A stretch of DNA of 9,626 nucleotides, taken from an uncultured bacterium (GTDB lineage Bacteria > Bacillota_I > Bacilli_A > RF39 > UBA660). Every line of letters starts with the position of its first letter. The first letter of the stretch is position 1. Shown piece by piece: positions 1 through 5,757 of the stretch. A model generated the notes under the pieces. That model saw only the letters and a program-made list of their open reading frames with translations, searched no databases and was not told the DNA's origin. The stretch spans positions 1 to 9,626 of the forward strand of contig CAJMQX010000018.1 of assembly GCA_905215635.1 (NCBI GenBank), in the 5' to 3' direction. A program made the position numbers and the translations under genes.

Positions 1-89
1 GTTTTATTAATAGAAATAGATTTTATTTCATTAAAAAGATTACCTAGAGATAAATGATAGGGATTATTATTTAATTTTATATATGACAT
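1..89 (-). CDS. 5' end of an unidentified divergent gene (partial)
   Basis: The minus strand reads ATG at 89-87 and then stays open for about 29 codons to the window edge, beginning MSYIKLNNNPYH and continuing LSLGNLFNEIK. A GGTGAT Shine-Dalgarno-like site (100-95 on the minus strand) sits 5 nt before the ATG. The activase gene further right has the same kind of site. I do not recognise the protein, and no signal peptide or membrane segment is visible in this short piece. A 29-codon opening in such AT-rich DNA is modest evidence, and the ribosome site is what makes it credible. It would be divergent from the transporter gene, sharing the spacer with DnaA-box-like sites. Confidence 0.42.
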   Translation of the reverse strand, partial: MSYIKLNNNPYHLSLGNLFNEIKSISINK

Positions 90-112
90 ATATTATCACC
101 TATATATATAAT
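83..112 (+). promoter_or_regulatory. Candidate promoter for the SLC1-type transporter gene
   Basis: ATGACA (83-88) and a perfect TATAAT (107-112) are separated by 18 nt, giving a leader of about 100 nt. The -35 box would overlap the start codon of the divergent gene. An alternative is TTATCA (169-174) with TATAAT (192-197) at 17 nt spacing, which would leave a very short leader. The region is so AT-rich that chance matches are likely. Confidence 0.3.
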
Positions 113-121
113 AACATATTA

Positions 122-161
122 TGTGGATATTGTGTGGATAAAAATATTAATATGTGGAATT
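122..161 (+). promoter_or_regulatory. Cluster of DnaA-box-like sites
   Basis: TGTGGATAA at 133-141 is the exact reverse complement of the classical DnaA box TTATCCACA. TGTGGATAT at 122-130 differs at one base, lies 11 bp away (about one helical turn) and has the same orientation. A weaker TGTGGAATT lies at 153-161. Just to the left, 61-120 is extremely AT-rich (8 G/C in 60 bases). This could be part of a replication origin or a DnaA-regulated promoter. No dnaA, dnaN or rpmH is visible in the window, so the role is undecided. Confidence 0.4.
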
Positions 162-204
162 ATGTTAGTTATCAATTAGAGAATAGAATTATATAATGAT
201 ACTA

Positions 205-214
205 AGAGGAGAGG
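205..214 (+). promoter_or_regulatory. Ribosome binding site fixing the transporter start
   Basis: AGAGGAGAGG precedes ATG 220 with good spacing (AGGAG at 207-211, 8 nt gap). An in-frame ATG at 196 lies upstream of this site and has no purine-rich site of its own, so 220 is the better start. Confidence 0.7.
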
Positions 215-219
215 ATGTA

Positions 220-1452
220 ATGAAAATAATTAAGAATTATAGATCAATGTTGATATTACTAGGATCAATAATTATTGGGGGATTAGTTGGAGTTTTATGG
301 GGAGATGGGGCTAAGGTACTTAGTCCGTTTGGAGATATATTTTTAAATATGCTTTTAATAGTAGTAGTACCATTAATATTCTTAACAATAAGTAGTTCTA
401 TTTATAAGATGAAACAACCTAAAAGAATTGGAAAGATATTAGTTTCAACATTTGTAGTCTTTTTAGTAACATCAATAGTAGCAGTACTTATTGGAATGGT
501 GGCAACTTATTCTTTTAGGTTAGTTAGTAGTGATGATGGTGAACTTATTAAAGAAGGGATGATATTAGAAGAAGATAATAATAGTATAGAAAAATTAAAT
601 ATACTTGATAGAACTGTTAATGCTATTACAGTTAATGACTTTGTAAAGTTATTATCTAGAGATAATATGATTGCTTTAATAGTAGTATCTATATTAGTAG
701 GAATAGCTATGAATATGAGTGGGGATAAAGCTACTTCAATGTATAAATTTATAGAGTCTGCTACTGATGTACTTCAAAATTTTATTAAGATAATTATGTA
801 TTATGCTCCGATAGGACTTGGATGTTATTTTGCAGCTTTAGTAGGTAGTTTTGGTAGTCAGATAGCTTTAGGATATTTAAGAACATTTATTATATATTTA
901 ATAGTAGCAGTATTATTTTATTTTATTGTTTATACAATATATGCATATATTAGTGGAGGTATTTTAGGTATAAAAAGGTTTTGGAAAAATATAATTCCAT
1001 CAACACTTACTTCACTTGCTACTTGTTCTTCAGCTGCATCAATGCCTGTTAATATAGAGTGTACTAAAAATATTGGTGTGTCTGAAGATATAGCAGATTC
1101 GACAGTATCACTAGGAGCAAGTTTTCATAAGGATGGTTCAGTAATAGGAAGCGTATTTAAAATAATGTTTTTAGTTTATTTATTTGATGGTGGTAGTAGT
1201 GTATCAATATTTCAAGTAATGGGAATAGCTTTAGTGGCAACATTACTTGTTACAGCAGTACCTATAGGTGGTGGTACAATATCAGAGATGTTAATTATTA
1301 CAATGCTTGGATATCCAGTAGCAGCATTGCCAATACTGACAATTATAGCTACAATTATAGATCCACCAGCAACGGTATTAAATGTAGTAGGAGATAGTGC
1401 ATCAGCGATGCTTACCAACAGAATTGTTGATGGAAAAAACTGGTTAAAATAA
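220..1452 (+). CDS. SLC1/DAACS-family dicarboxylate/amino acid:cation symporter, atypical binding site
   Basis: This 410-residue, multi-pass membrane protein belongs to the family of glutamate/aspartate, serine/threonine, cystine and C4-dicarboxylate symporters. The first hairpin loop carries a Ser-rich motif, TCSSAASMP (residues 268-276). The family's NMDGT ion-binding turn is seen here as HKDGS (303-307). The second hairpin has VPIGGGT (347-353). The last helix reads DPPATVLNVVGD (381-392), matching the family's D-x-x-R-T-x-x-N-x-x-G-D pattern. The position of the substrate-binding Arg (R397 in Glt-Ph) is Ala384, while the Asp, Asn and second Asp are kept. By family knowledge, loss of that Arg argues against an acidic side chain in the substrate, and the changed NMDGT turn suggests altered cation coupling. 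Both points are inferences. The start at 220 is chosen for its ribosome site. The gene is monocistronic, ends in TAA and is followed by a hairpin. The family call is secure; the substrate is unknown. Confidence 0.93.
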   Translation: MKIIKNYRSMLILLGSIIIGGLVGVLWGDGAKVLSPFGDIFLNMLLIVVVPLIFLTISSSIYKMKQPKRIGKILVSTFVVFLVTSIVAVLIGMVATYSFRLVSSDDGELIKEGMILEEDNNSIEKLNILDRTVNAITVNDFVKLLSRDNMIALIVVSILVGIAMNMSGDKATSMYKFIESATDVLQNFIKIIMYYAPIGLGCYFAALVGSFGSQIALGYLRTFIIYLIVAVLFYFIVYTIYAYISGGILGIKRFWKNIIPSTLTSLATCSSAASMPVNIECTKNIGVSEDIADSTVSLGASFHKDGSVIGSVFKIMFLVYLFDGGSSVSIFQVMGIALVATLLVTAVPIGGGTISEMLIITMLGYPVAALPILTIIATIIDPPATVLNVVGDSASAMLTNRIVDGKNWLK

Positions 1453-1456
1453 AGAA

Positions 1457-1487
1457 TAACCTCATTTCTTAAATAGAAATGAGGTTA
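1457..1487 (+). terminator. Perfect hairpin between convergent genes
   Basis: A 13-bp perfect stem (1457-1469 with 1475-1487) with a 5-nt loop starts 4 bases after the transporter's stop codon. There is no T-run on the plus strand side (ATTACG follows). Read from the minus strand it is followed by TTCTTTATTTT, so it may act in both directions as a backstop for the convergent regulator gene. Confidence 0.7.
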
Positions 1488-1494
1488 ATTACGT

Positions 1495-1526
1495 AAGAAA
1501 AAAATACTACCATATAGATAGTATTT
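1495..1526 (-). terminator. Rho-independent terminator of the XRE regulator gene
   Basis: On the minus strand an 8-bp stem (AAATACTA 1502-1509 with TAGTATTT 1519-1526, 9-nt loop) is followed by a T-run (the complement of the A-run at 1498-1504). The right arm overlaps the stop codon of the regulator gene. Confidence 0.72.
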
Positions 1527-1767
1527 ATTTAAAATCTTCTTCATCAAATAGAAGCTTAATTTTAACATTTAGACCAATAGCTATTCTATCAACAGCATCT
1601 AAAGAAAAAGTTTTACCCATTTTGAAAGATTCAATTTCTCTAATATAACCATGTGATAAACCAGCAGCATCAGCTAATTCTTGTTGAGTTAAATTCTTTT
1701 GCTTACGATACTTTTTAATATTATATCTAACAGTATCATAAATGTTATGATTTGCAATATTATCCAT
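1525..1767 (-). CDS. Small XRE-family helix-turn-helix transcriptional regulator
   Basis: This 80-residue protein is almost entirely one HTH_3/Cro-C1-type DNA-binding domain. Helix 1 is around residues 14-24, followed by the LTQQELADAAGLS turn (26-38), a recognition segment SHGYIREIE (38-46), and helices 4-5 around FSLDAVDRIAIGLNV (54-68). No sensory or effector domain is present beyond an acidic tail (FDEEDFK). The start is set by a textbook AAGGAGA site (1780-1774 on the minus strand), 6 nt from ATG. It lies convergent to the transporter and divergent to the activase. No toxin, phage gene or second antitoxin-like gene adjoins it, so it appears to be a lone regulator. Its target, possibly its own divergent promoter region, is unknown. 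The family call is secure; the role is not. Confidence 0.9.
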   Translation of the reverse strand: MDNIANHNIYDTVRYNIKKYRKQKNLTQQELADAAGLSHGYIREIESFKMGKTFSLDAVDRIAIGLNVKIKLLFDEEDFK

Positions 1768-1824
1768 ATGTTATCTCCTTGTAAATATTCTCTCATAAAC
1801 AAAAATAAAAATATGTAGATAAAT

Positions 1825-1853
1825 GGTATACATATGTTCATAATAATCGACAA
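1825..1853 (-). promoter_or_regulatory. Candidate promoter of the XRE regulator gene
   Basis: On the minus strand TTGTCG (1853-1848) and TATACC (1830-1825) are spaced exactly 17 nt, each matching four of six consensus bases. An ACATATGT palindrome (1830-1837) abuts the -10 box and could be an operator. The assignment is weak because the region is AT-rich. Confidence 0.3.
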
Positions 1854-1886
1854 TTTTTTTATATTAGTAGGCATATACTTAGTATG

Positions 1887-1892
1887 GGTGAT
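1887..1892 (+). promoter_or_regulatory. GGTGAT ribosome binding site deciding the activase start
   Basis: GGTGAT complements the 3' part of the anti-Shine-Dalgarno sequence and lies 6 nt before ATG 1899. An in-frame ATG at 1884 overlaps this site and has no purine-rich site of its own upstream, so 1899 is preferred. Confidence 0.62.
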
Positions 1893-1898
1893 AAAAAT

Positions 1899-2855
1899 AT
1901 GAATAAGTTATATATGGGAATAGATATAGGTTCAATATCTACTAAAGGGGTTATTATAGATGAATATGATAATATAATTGCAAGTAGTTATTTATATACA
2001 GAGGGTAATCCTATTAAAGCGGTTAAAGATGTAGTTAGAAATATGCGTGAAGAAATAGATTTAAATAGATATCAAGTAGTTTCAGTTGGAACAACGGGTT
2101 CTGCTAGAAAATTAATTGGTTCAATGTTAGGAGCAGGAACAATTAAGAATGAGATTACAGCACATGCTGTTGGTACAATAAGATTATATCCATCAGTAAG
2201 AACTATTTTTGAAATAGGGGGACAAGATTCAAAGATAACTTTAGTTAATAATGGAGTAGTATATGATTATGCTATGAATACATTATGTGCAGCAGGAACA
2301 GGAGCATTTATATCCTCTTTAGCTAAGAGATTAAATGTTAGAATAGAAGATGTAGCTAAAGTAGCAGAAGAAAGTAAAAATAGAGTAAATATAGCAGCTA
2401 GATGTACAGTTTTTGCAGAGTCTGATTTAATTCATAAAATACAAGCAGGATACTTAAAAGAAGATATAATAGCAGGAGTATGTAGAGCAGTAGCAATGAA
2501 TTATATTAATAATGTAGCTAAAGGAAAGAAAATACTTAGTCCAATAGTATTTAATGGAGGAGTTAGTAAAAATAAAGCAGTAGTTAAAGCATTTGAAGAA
2601 ATAACAGGAGAAAAAATTATTGTTAATAAGAATTCACATCTAATGGGAGCATTCGGTATAGCAATAATGGCAAAAGATAGTAAGAAAGAAAATGTATTTA
2701 ACTTTGATATAGATAATTTAAAATTAGAAACAAAGATTGTTAGTTGTGGGAGATGCTCTAATAATTGTGAAGTAGTAATGGTAATTAAGAATGATGAAGT
2801 AATTGATCATTATGGTAATAGATGTGAAAGAGGAAATCTAATTAAGAATGCATAG
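1899..2855 (+). CDS. BadF/BadG/HgdC-type ATPase, 2-hydroxyacyl-CoA dehydratase activase with extra four-Cys tail
   Basis: This 318-residue ASKHA-fold ATPase is related to the activators that use ATP hydrolysis to push one electron into 2-hydroxyacyl-CoA dehydratases. Visible motifs are GIDIGSISTKG (phosphate 1, residues 7-17), GTTGSAR (64-70), EIGGQDSK (105-112), LCAAGTGAF (129-137), CTVFAESDLIHK (169-180) and FNGGVSKN (218-225). Cys130 and Cys169 correspond to the two cysteines per subunit that hold the dimer-bridging [4Fe-4S] cluster in HgdC. The tail adds CGRCSNNC (283-290) and GNRCERG (307-313), four cysteines resembling the linker of the much larger activase-related proteins with a DUF2229 domain. 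Here the protein stops right after this linker. No dehydratase or DUF2229 partner lies in the window, so the partner is unknown. The gene is monocistronic, with a terminator overlapping its stop codon, which shows that this end is settled and not a random truncation. Confidence 0.88.
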   Translation: MNKLYMGIDIGSISTKGVIIDEYDNIIASSYLYTEGNPIKAVKDVVRNMREEIDLNRYQVVSVGTTGSARKLIGSMLGAGTIKNEITAHAVGTIRLYPSVRTIFEIGGQDSKITLVNNGVVYDYAMNTLCAAGTGAFISSLAKRLNVRIEDVAKVAEESKNRVNIAARCTVFAESDLIHKIQAGYLKEDIIAGVCRAVAMNYINNVAKGKKILSPIVFNGGVSKNKAVVKAFEEITGEKIIVNKNSHLMGAFGIAIMAKDSKKENVFNFDIDNLKLETKIVSCGRCSNNCEVVMVIKNDEVIDHYGNRCERGNLIKNA

Positions 2856-2872
2856 GTATTCTTAATTTTTTT
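2840..2872 (+). terminator. Rho-independent terminator of the activase gene
   Basis: A 10-bp perfect stem (2840-2849 with 2858-2867) has an 8-nt loop containing most of the stop codon region. It is followed by a T-run at 2866-2872. The left arm encodes the last residues of the activase. Confidence 0.85.
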
Positions 2873-2960
2873 ATAAAAATATTACTAGTTAATTTTAAAA
2901 TTTATATTTAATATTTATAGAATTTTTTAAGTCTATATTCTTGATTTTCTTAAAAAAATA

Positions 2961-2989
2961 TTGCTGTAATTTAGGAGATTTGCTATAAT
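2961..2989 (+). promoter_or_regulatory. Promoter upstream of the decayed surface-protein gene
   Basis: TTGCTG (2961-2966) and a perfect TATAAT (2984-2989) are spaced 17 nt, with a TGC extended -10 element (2981-2983). The ribosome site GGAAGGG (3029-3035) and ATG 3044 follow. The rest of the 188-base gap from 2856 holds only the activase terminator and AT-rich sequence. Confidence 0.65.
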
Positions 2990-3043
2990 TATATATATTA
3001 GATAATATGAGTAAAAATAGTTAAGAATGGAAGGGATATTCTT

Positions 3044-3659
3044 ATGAAAAATAGAAATATACGATTAATAATAGGGACAATATTATTAGGATTATTAATT
3101 ATAGCAGGTACTTTCTCGTTATATATATGGGATGCAAATGATAATAAAGATGTAGTATTTAATACTAGTAAGAAATTACAAGAATATATAATTTATGATT
3201 CAGGAGAGTCTTACATACTACAGTATATATTTATAAAAGTAGTGAAGTAAATAATATTCCTTTATATGCTACTATTAATATGAAGGTAAAATCTATTGGA
3301 GATAATCTTAGTAGTGAAGCTTTAAAATGGACAGTTACTAAAGGTAATGATACTAGTAATGGAGATGATGGTTCAGGTTTAACTGGAACATATGGATTTG
3401 CCTTAACTACAAAAAATGATTGTAGCACTATAACATATACTTAACAATCATACAACAGAATACTGGAACAGCGGCATACGAATGGTTATTACCAAATTTT
3501 GATACAACGAAATCTAGAATGGTAAATAGTTCTGGTGACTTTAAAGGCGCAGCATTTAAAACATCTTATTCAGTAAGACCGGTATTCTATATAAAGAATA
3601 GTGTTAAATATGTAAGTGGAACTGGTAAGATAGATGATCCGTTCATAATAGCTTCATAG
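3044..3659 (+). pseudogene. Decayed surface protein, paralogue of the giant protein at 5758
   Basis: Three pieces in three different frames together resemble one surface protein. Piece 1 (3044-3211) has a Lys/Arg-rich start and a hydrophobic anchor (residues 7-26). It then has DVVFNTSKKLQEYIIY, matching NVVFNTSKDLKDYITY of the gene at 5758. Piece 2 (3214-3444) resumes at HTT and includes YATINM and ALKWTVT, again matching that paralogue (HTT, MATINM, ALKWVVT). Against the paralogue, a net loss of about 46 bases near 3212 causes the first shift. Piece 3 (about 3447-3659) has EWLLPNF, SVRPVFY and YVSGTGKIDDPFIIAS, a C-terminal module I recall from uncharacterised proteins of gut Firmicutes. A second shift near 3444, probably with a large internal deletion, joins the pieces. 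Promoter, ribosome site and terminator all survive, so decay seems recent. As it stands, translation yields only a 68-residue membrane-anchored stub ending at 3250. Confidence 0.82.
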
Positions 3660-3682
3660 ATAATGTATAAAAATATGTAAAG

Positions 3683-3716
3683 AAAAGGAAATTAGTTGTA
3701 TTAATTTCCTTTTTTT
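3683..3716 (+). terminator. Rho-independent terminator after the decayed gene
   Basis: A 12-bp perfect stem (3683-3694 with 3702-3713) has a 7-nt loop and runs into a T-tract ending at 3716. It lies 23 bases after the final TAG of the decayed gene. Confidence 0.85.
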
Positions 3717-3724
3717 AGTATAAT
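3696..3724 (+). promoter_or_regulatory. Candidate promoter of the cdsA-rseP operon, nested in the terminator
   Basis: TTGTAT (3696-3701) and a perfect TATAAT (3719-3724) are spaced 17 nt. The -35 box lies inside the loop of the preceding terminator hairpin, and the T-tract is the promoter spacer. The predicted start of transcription is about 20 bases before the cdsA ATG. Confidence 0.6.
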
Positions 3725-3753
3725 TTAATTAAGAATTTTAGAAGGAAGGATAT

Positions 3754-4539
3754 ATGAAAAAGAGAACAATAAGTGCAATAATTTTATTAATAATATTAAT
3801 AGGAAGCTTAATCATTAGTAGTAAATTGTTTGGATTAGTTATGATGGGAGTAGCTATACTAGGATTTAATGAATTTTTTGATATAAAATATCAAAATAAG
3901 AATAAAAGACTTAAATATATTCAATTATTAGGAATAATTAGTATGGTACTAATAGTACTTAATAAGACATTTTATCAAATAGAGATGAATATATTGATAT
4001 TATTACCAATAATAATTCTTAGTTTACCTATAATTATATATAATGATAATGAATTATATAATATAGAGGATTGTTTATATACCTTGGGAATAGTTTATTT
4101 TTGAGGATTATCTTTTCAAAATATTATATATTTAAGAGAAATAGATATAACTAAATGTATATTTATATTTATAATAGCTTTTCTTACTGATACATATGCT
4201 TATATAGGAGGAAGTTTAGTAGGTAAACATAAACTTACTAGTATATCTCCTAAGAAGACTATTGAAGGTAGTTTAATTGGAACAATTATGGGAATACTTG
4301 TGGGAACTGTTTATTATTACAATTTAATTGGAGGAATATCTTTACCACTGACAATTATTCTTTGTACCGTGCTTACAATATTGTCAGAAATTGGAGATTT
4401 AATGTTTAGTAGTATTAAGAGATATTTTAATAAAAAAGATTATTCAAATTTAATTCCAGGACATGGAGGAGTATTAGATAGATTTGATAGTGTGATATAT
4501 GTATCACTTGGATTATCACTAATACTTAGTATGATATAG
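3754..4539 (+). pseudogene. cdsA: cdsA, phosphatidate cytidylyltransferase, interrupted by one in-frame TGA
   Basis: The product makes CDP-diacylglycerol from phosphatidate and CTP, the precursor of the main phospholipids, at the cell membrane. Read through codon 117, the frame encodes 261 residues, a normal length for the family. Membrane segments fill the first half. The second half has TDTYAYIGG (145-153), ISPKKTIEGS (164-173) and the complete signature SxxKRx4KD...PGHGGxxDRxD (219-245). The stop at 4102-4104 falls between LGIVYF and GLSFQN, and homology continues in the same frame, so this is a point nonsense codon and not a frameshift. The only later in-frame ATG before the signature (4288) would omit TDTYAYIGG, so a restarted fragment should be inactive. 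Ribosome site GAAGGAAGGA (3741-3750) precedes ATG 3754. The gene is 12 bases from rseP, whose ribosome site overlaps the cdsA stop. Because cdsA is normally essential, a true loss would need a second copy elsewhere; otherwise readthrough or a sequence error is likely. Confidence 0.9.
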
Positions 4540-4551
4540 GAGGTATTTTAG

Positions 4552-5595
4552 ATGTTATCACTTTTATGGTTTATACTTATTTTAGGAGCAATTGTAGCAG
4601 TTCATGAATTTGGACATTTTATATTTGCTAAGTTATCAAATACATATGTATATGAATTTTCAATAGGTATGGGGAAAAAAATATTTGGTAAAAAGAAGAA
4701 AGGTGGAGAGACTGAATTTTGCGTTCGCGCAATTCCACTAGGTGGTTATGTAATGATTGCGGGAGAAGATGTTGAAGATGAAAATATTCCAAAAGATAGA
4801 CAAATGTGTAATAAAAGTTTTTGGCAAAGATTTTTAGTGCTTTTTGCGGGAGCATTTAATAATTTTGTTTTTGCTTTTTTAATACTATTTATTAGTGCTT
4901 TAATATATGGAGCAGTATCAACAAAACCTTATATTGGGGAAGTAGCTTCCGGATATCCAGCTGAATTGGCAGGACTTGAAGCTGGAGATTTATTACTTTC
5001 TTTGGATGGTCAAAAAATTAATAATTGGGATAAAGCTTTAGTTAAACTTCAGACTACTGATGGTAATAGTATTTTGTTCGAAGTAGAAAAAAGTAATGGA
5101 GATATAAAAACATATGAAGTAAAACCAATTAAAGAAAAAGATGAAGAGGGCAATGAAAGTTATAAATTTGGAATAGCTACAAGATATGAGAAAGAATATG
5201 GATTTTTGAAATCATTAAAGTATGCATCAAGTAAAACAATATCGTTATTTGGAAGTATGTGGGATACACTTAAATATTTATTTACTGGTAAAGTAGGTGT
5301 TGATCAATTATCGGGTCCAGTGGGAATTTATTCGATTGTTGATTCGCAAGCAAAACAAGGACTTGAAGCAGTACTTTATTTAGTAGCATATTTATCAATA
5401 AATGTTGGAATAATTAATTTACTTCCATTTCCAGCATTTGATGGTGGAAGAATATTATTCTTATTTATAGAAAAAATATTTAAGAAGCCAGTATCGAAGA
5501 AAGTAGAAAATATTATTCATTCAATTGGTTTTATGTTAATTATAGGACTTTTAATATATGTAACATTTAATGATATATTAAGAATATTTAGATAG
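4552..5595 (+). CDS. rseP: RIP metalloprotease RseP (site-2 protease)
   Basis: This 347-residue intramembrane zinc protease cuts membrane-embedded substrates such as anti-sigma factors and leftover signal peptides. HEFGH (residues 18-22) in the first membrane helix supplies the zinc-binding His pair and catalytic Glu. A second helix lies at about 95-120, and a PDZ domain at about 124-192 (GYPAELAGLEAGDLLLSLDG). The LSGPVGIY element is at 253-260, and NLLPFPAFDGGR (289-300) holds the third zinc ligand, the Asp. A last hydrophobic helix is at about 323-338. Length and motif order are normal and no key residue is missing. The start is set by AGGAGGT (4538-4544), 7 nt from ATG and overlapping the stop codon of cdsA, which indicates a shared transcript and possible translational coupling. 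A terminator follows. In many Firmicutes dxr sits between cdsA and rseP and uppS precedes them; neither is here. Confidence 0.96.
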   Translation: MLSLLWFILILGAIVAVHEFGHFIFAKLSNTYVYEFSIGMGKKIFGKKKKGGETEFCVRAIPLGGYVMIAGEDVEDENIPKDRQMCNKSFWQRFLVLFAGAFNNFVFAFLILFISALIYGAVSTKPYIGEVASGYPAELAGLEAGDLLLSLDGQKINNWDKALVKLQTTDGNSILFEVEKSNGDIKTYEVKPIKEKDEEGNESYKFGIATRYEKEYGFLKSLKYASSKTISLFGSMWDTLKYLFTGKVGVDQLSGPVGIYSIVDSQAKQGLEAVLYLVAYLSINVGIINLLPFPAFDGGRILFLFIEKIFKKPVSKKVENIIHSIGFMLIIGLLIYVTFNDILRIFR

Positions 5596-5604
5596 AAAAA
5601 AGTA

Positions 5605-5636
5605 ACTATTAACAGTAATTGTTAATGGTCTTTTTT
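5605..5636 (+). terminator. Rho-independent terminator of the cdsA-rseP operon
   Basis: A 10-bp stem (5605-5614 with 5620-5629, one T-G pair) has a GTAAT loop and is followed by six T's (5631-5636). It starts 9 bases after the rseP stop. Confidence 0.85.
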
Positions 5637-5661
5637 GTTCAAAAATTTCGATGATAAATTG

Positions 5662-5690
5662 TTTACATAAACTTTTATGTTTGTTATAAT
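5662..5690 (+). promoter_or_regulatory. Strong promoter of the giant surface-protein gene
   Basis: TTTACA (5662-5667) and a perfect TATAAT (5685-5690) are spaced 17 nt, with a TGT extended -10 element (5682-5684). It is the best promoter match in the window and gives a leader of about 60 nt. Confidence 0.78.
5665..5680. promoter_or_regulatory. Operator-like inverted repeat within the promoter
   Basis: ACATAAA (5665-5671) and TTTATGT (5674-5680) form a perfect 7-bp inverted repeat with a 2-base centre. It begins inside the -35 box and fills most of the spacer, so a bound dimeric protein would block RNA polymerase. In AT-rich DNA it could be chance. No regulator can be assigned. Confidence 0.35.
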
Positions 5691-5745
5691 TATAGTAGAT
5701 TATAGTGTAGAAGAACATATGTATATATTTTGATTATATGAAACT

Positions 5746-5751
5746 GAGGTG
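5746..5751 (+). promoter_or_regulatory. GAGGTG ribosome binding site deciding the giant gene's start
   Basis: GAGGTG lies 6 nt before ATG 5758. The in-frame GTG at 5749 is part of this site and so is unlikely to be the start codon. Confidence 0.75.
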
Positions 5752-5757
5752 CATGTA

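Noticed and set aside
1212..1418. Minus-strand ORF inside the transporter gene
   Set aside because: It is the antisense shadow of a conserved SLC1 coding region.
1525..1767. Antitoxin of a toxin-antitoxin pair
   Set aside because: No partner ORF with a ribosome site is adjacent; the overlapping small ORF is not credible.
1689..1874. Minus-strand 61-codon ORF, hydrophobic, overlapping the XRE gene
   Set aside because: It has no ribosome site, overlaps the well-supported regulator by 79 bases in another frame, and its Ile/Phe/Leu-rich content is what AT-rich non-coding DNA gives.
3231..3428. Minus-strand ORF across the decayed surface gene
   Set aside because: It is antisense to piece 2, which has clear homology to the paralogue on the plus strand, and it lacks a convincing start.
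3447..3659. Variable repeat of a diversity-generating retroelement
   Set aside because: The C-terminal module is of a type that might host one, but no reverse transcriptase, template repeat or adenine-biased variation can be seen here.
4102..4150. Selenocysteine insertion or programmed frameshift at the cdsA TGA
   Set aside because: No SECIS-like hairpin is visible just after the TGA, CdsA is not a selenoprotein family, and the homology resumes in the same frame, so no frameshift is needed.
3754..4539. Genetic code 4 (TGA = Trp) as the explanation for the cdsA stop
   Set aside because: All recognised Trp codons in the window are TGG; AT-rich code-4 genomes would mostly use TGA. It cannot be excluded from one window, but the evidence is against it.
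4628..4855. Minus-strand ORF inside rseP
   Set aside because: It is a shadow of a gene with complete catalytic motifs.
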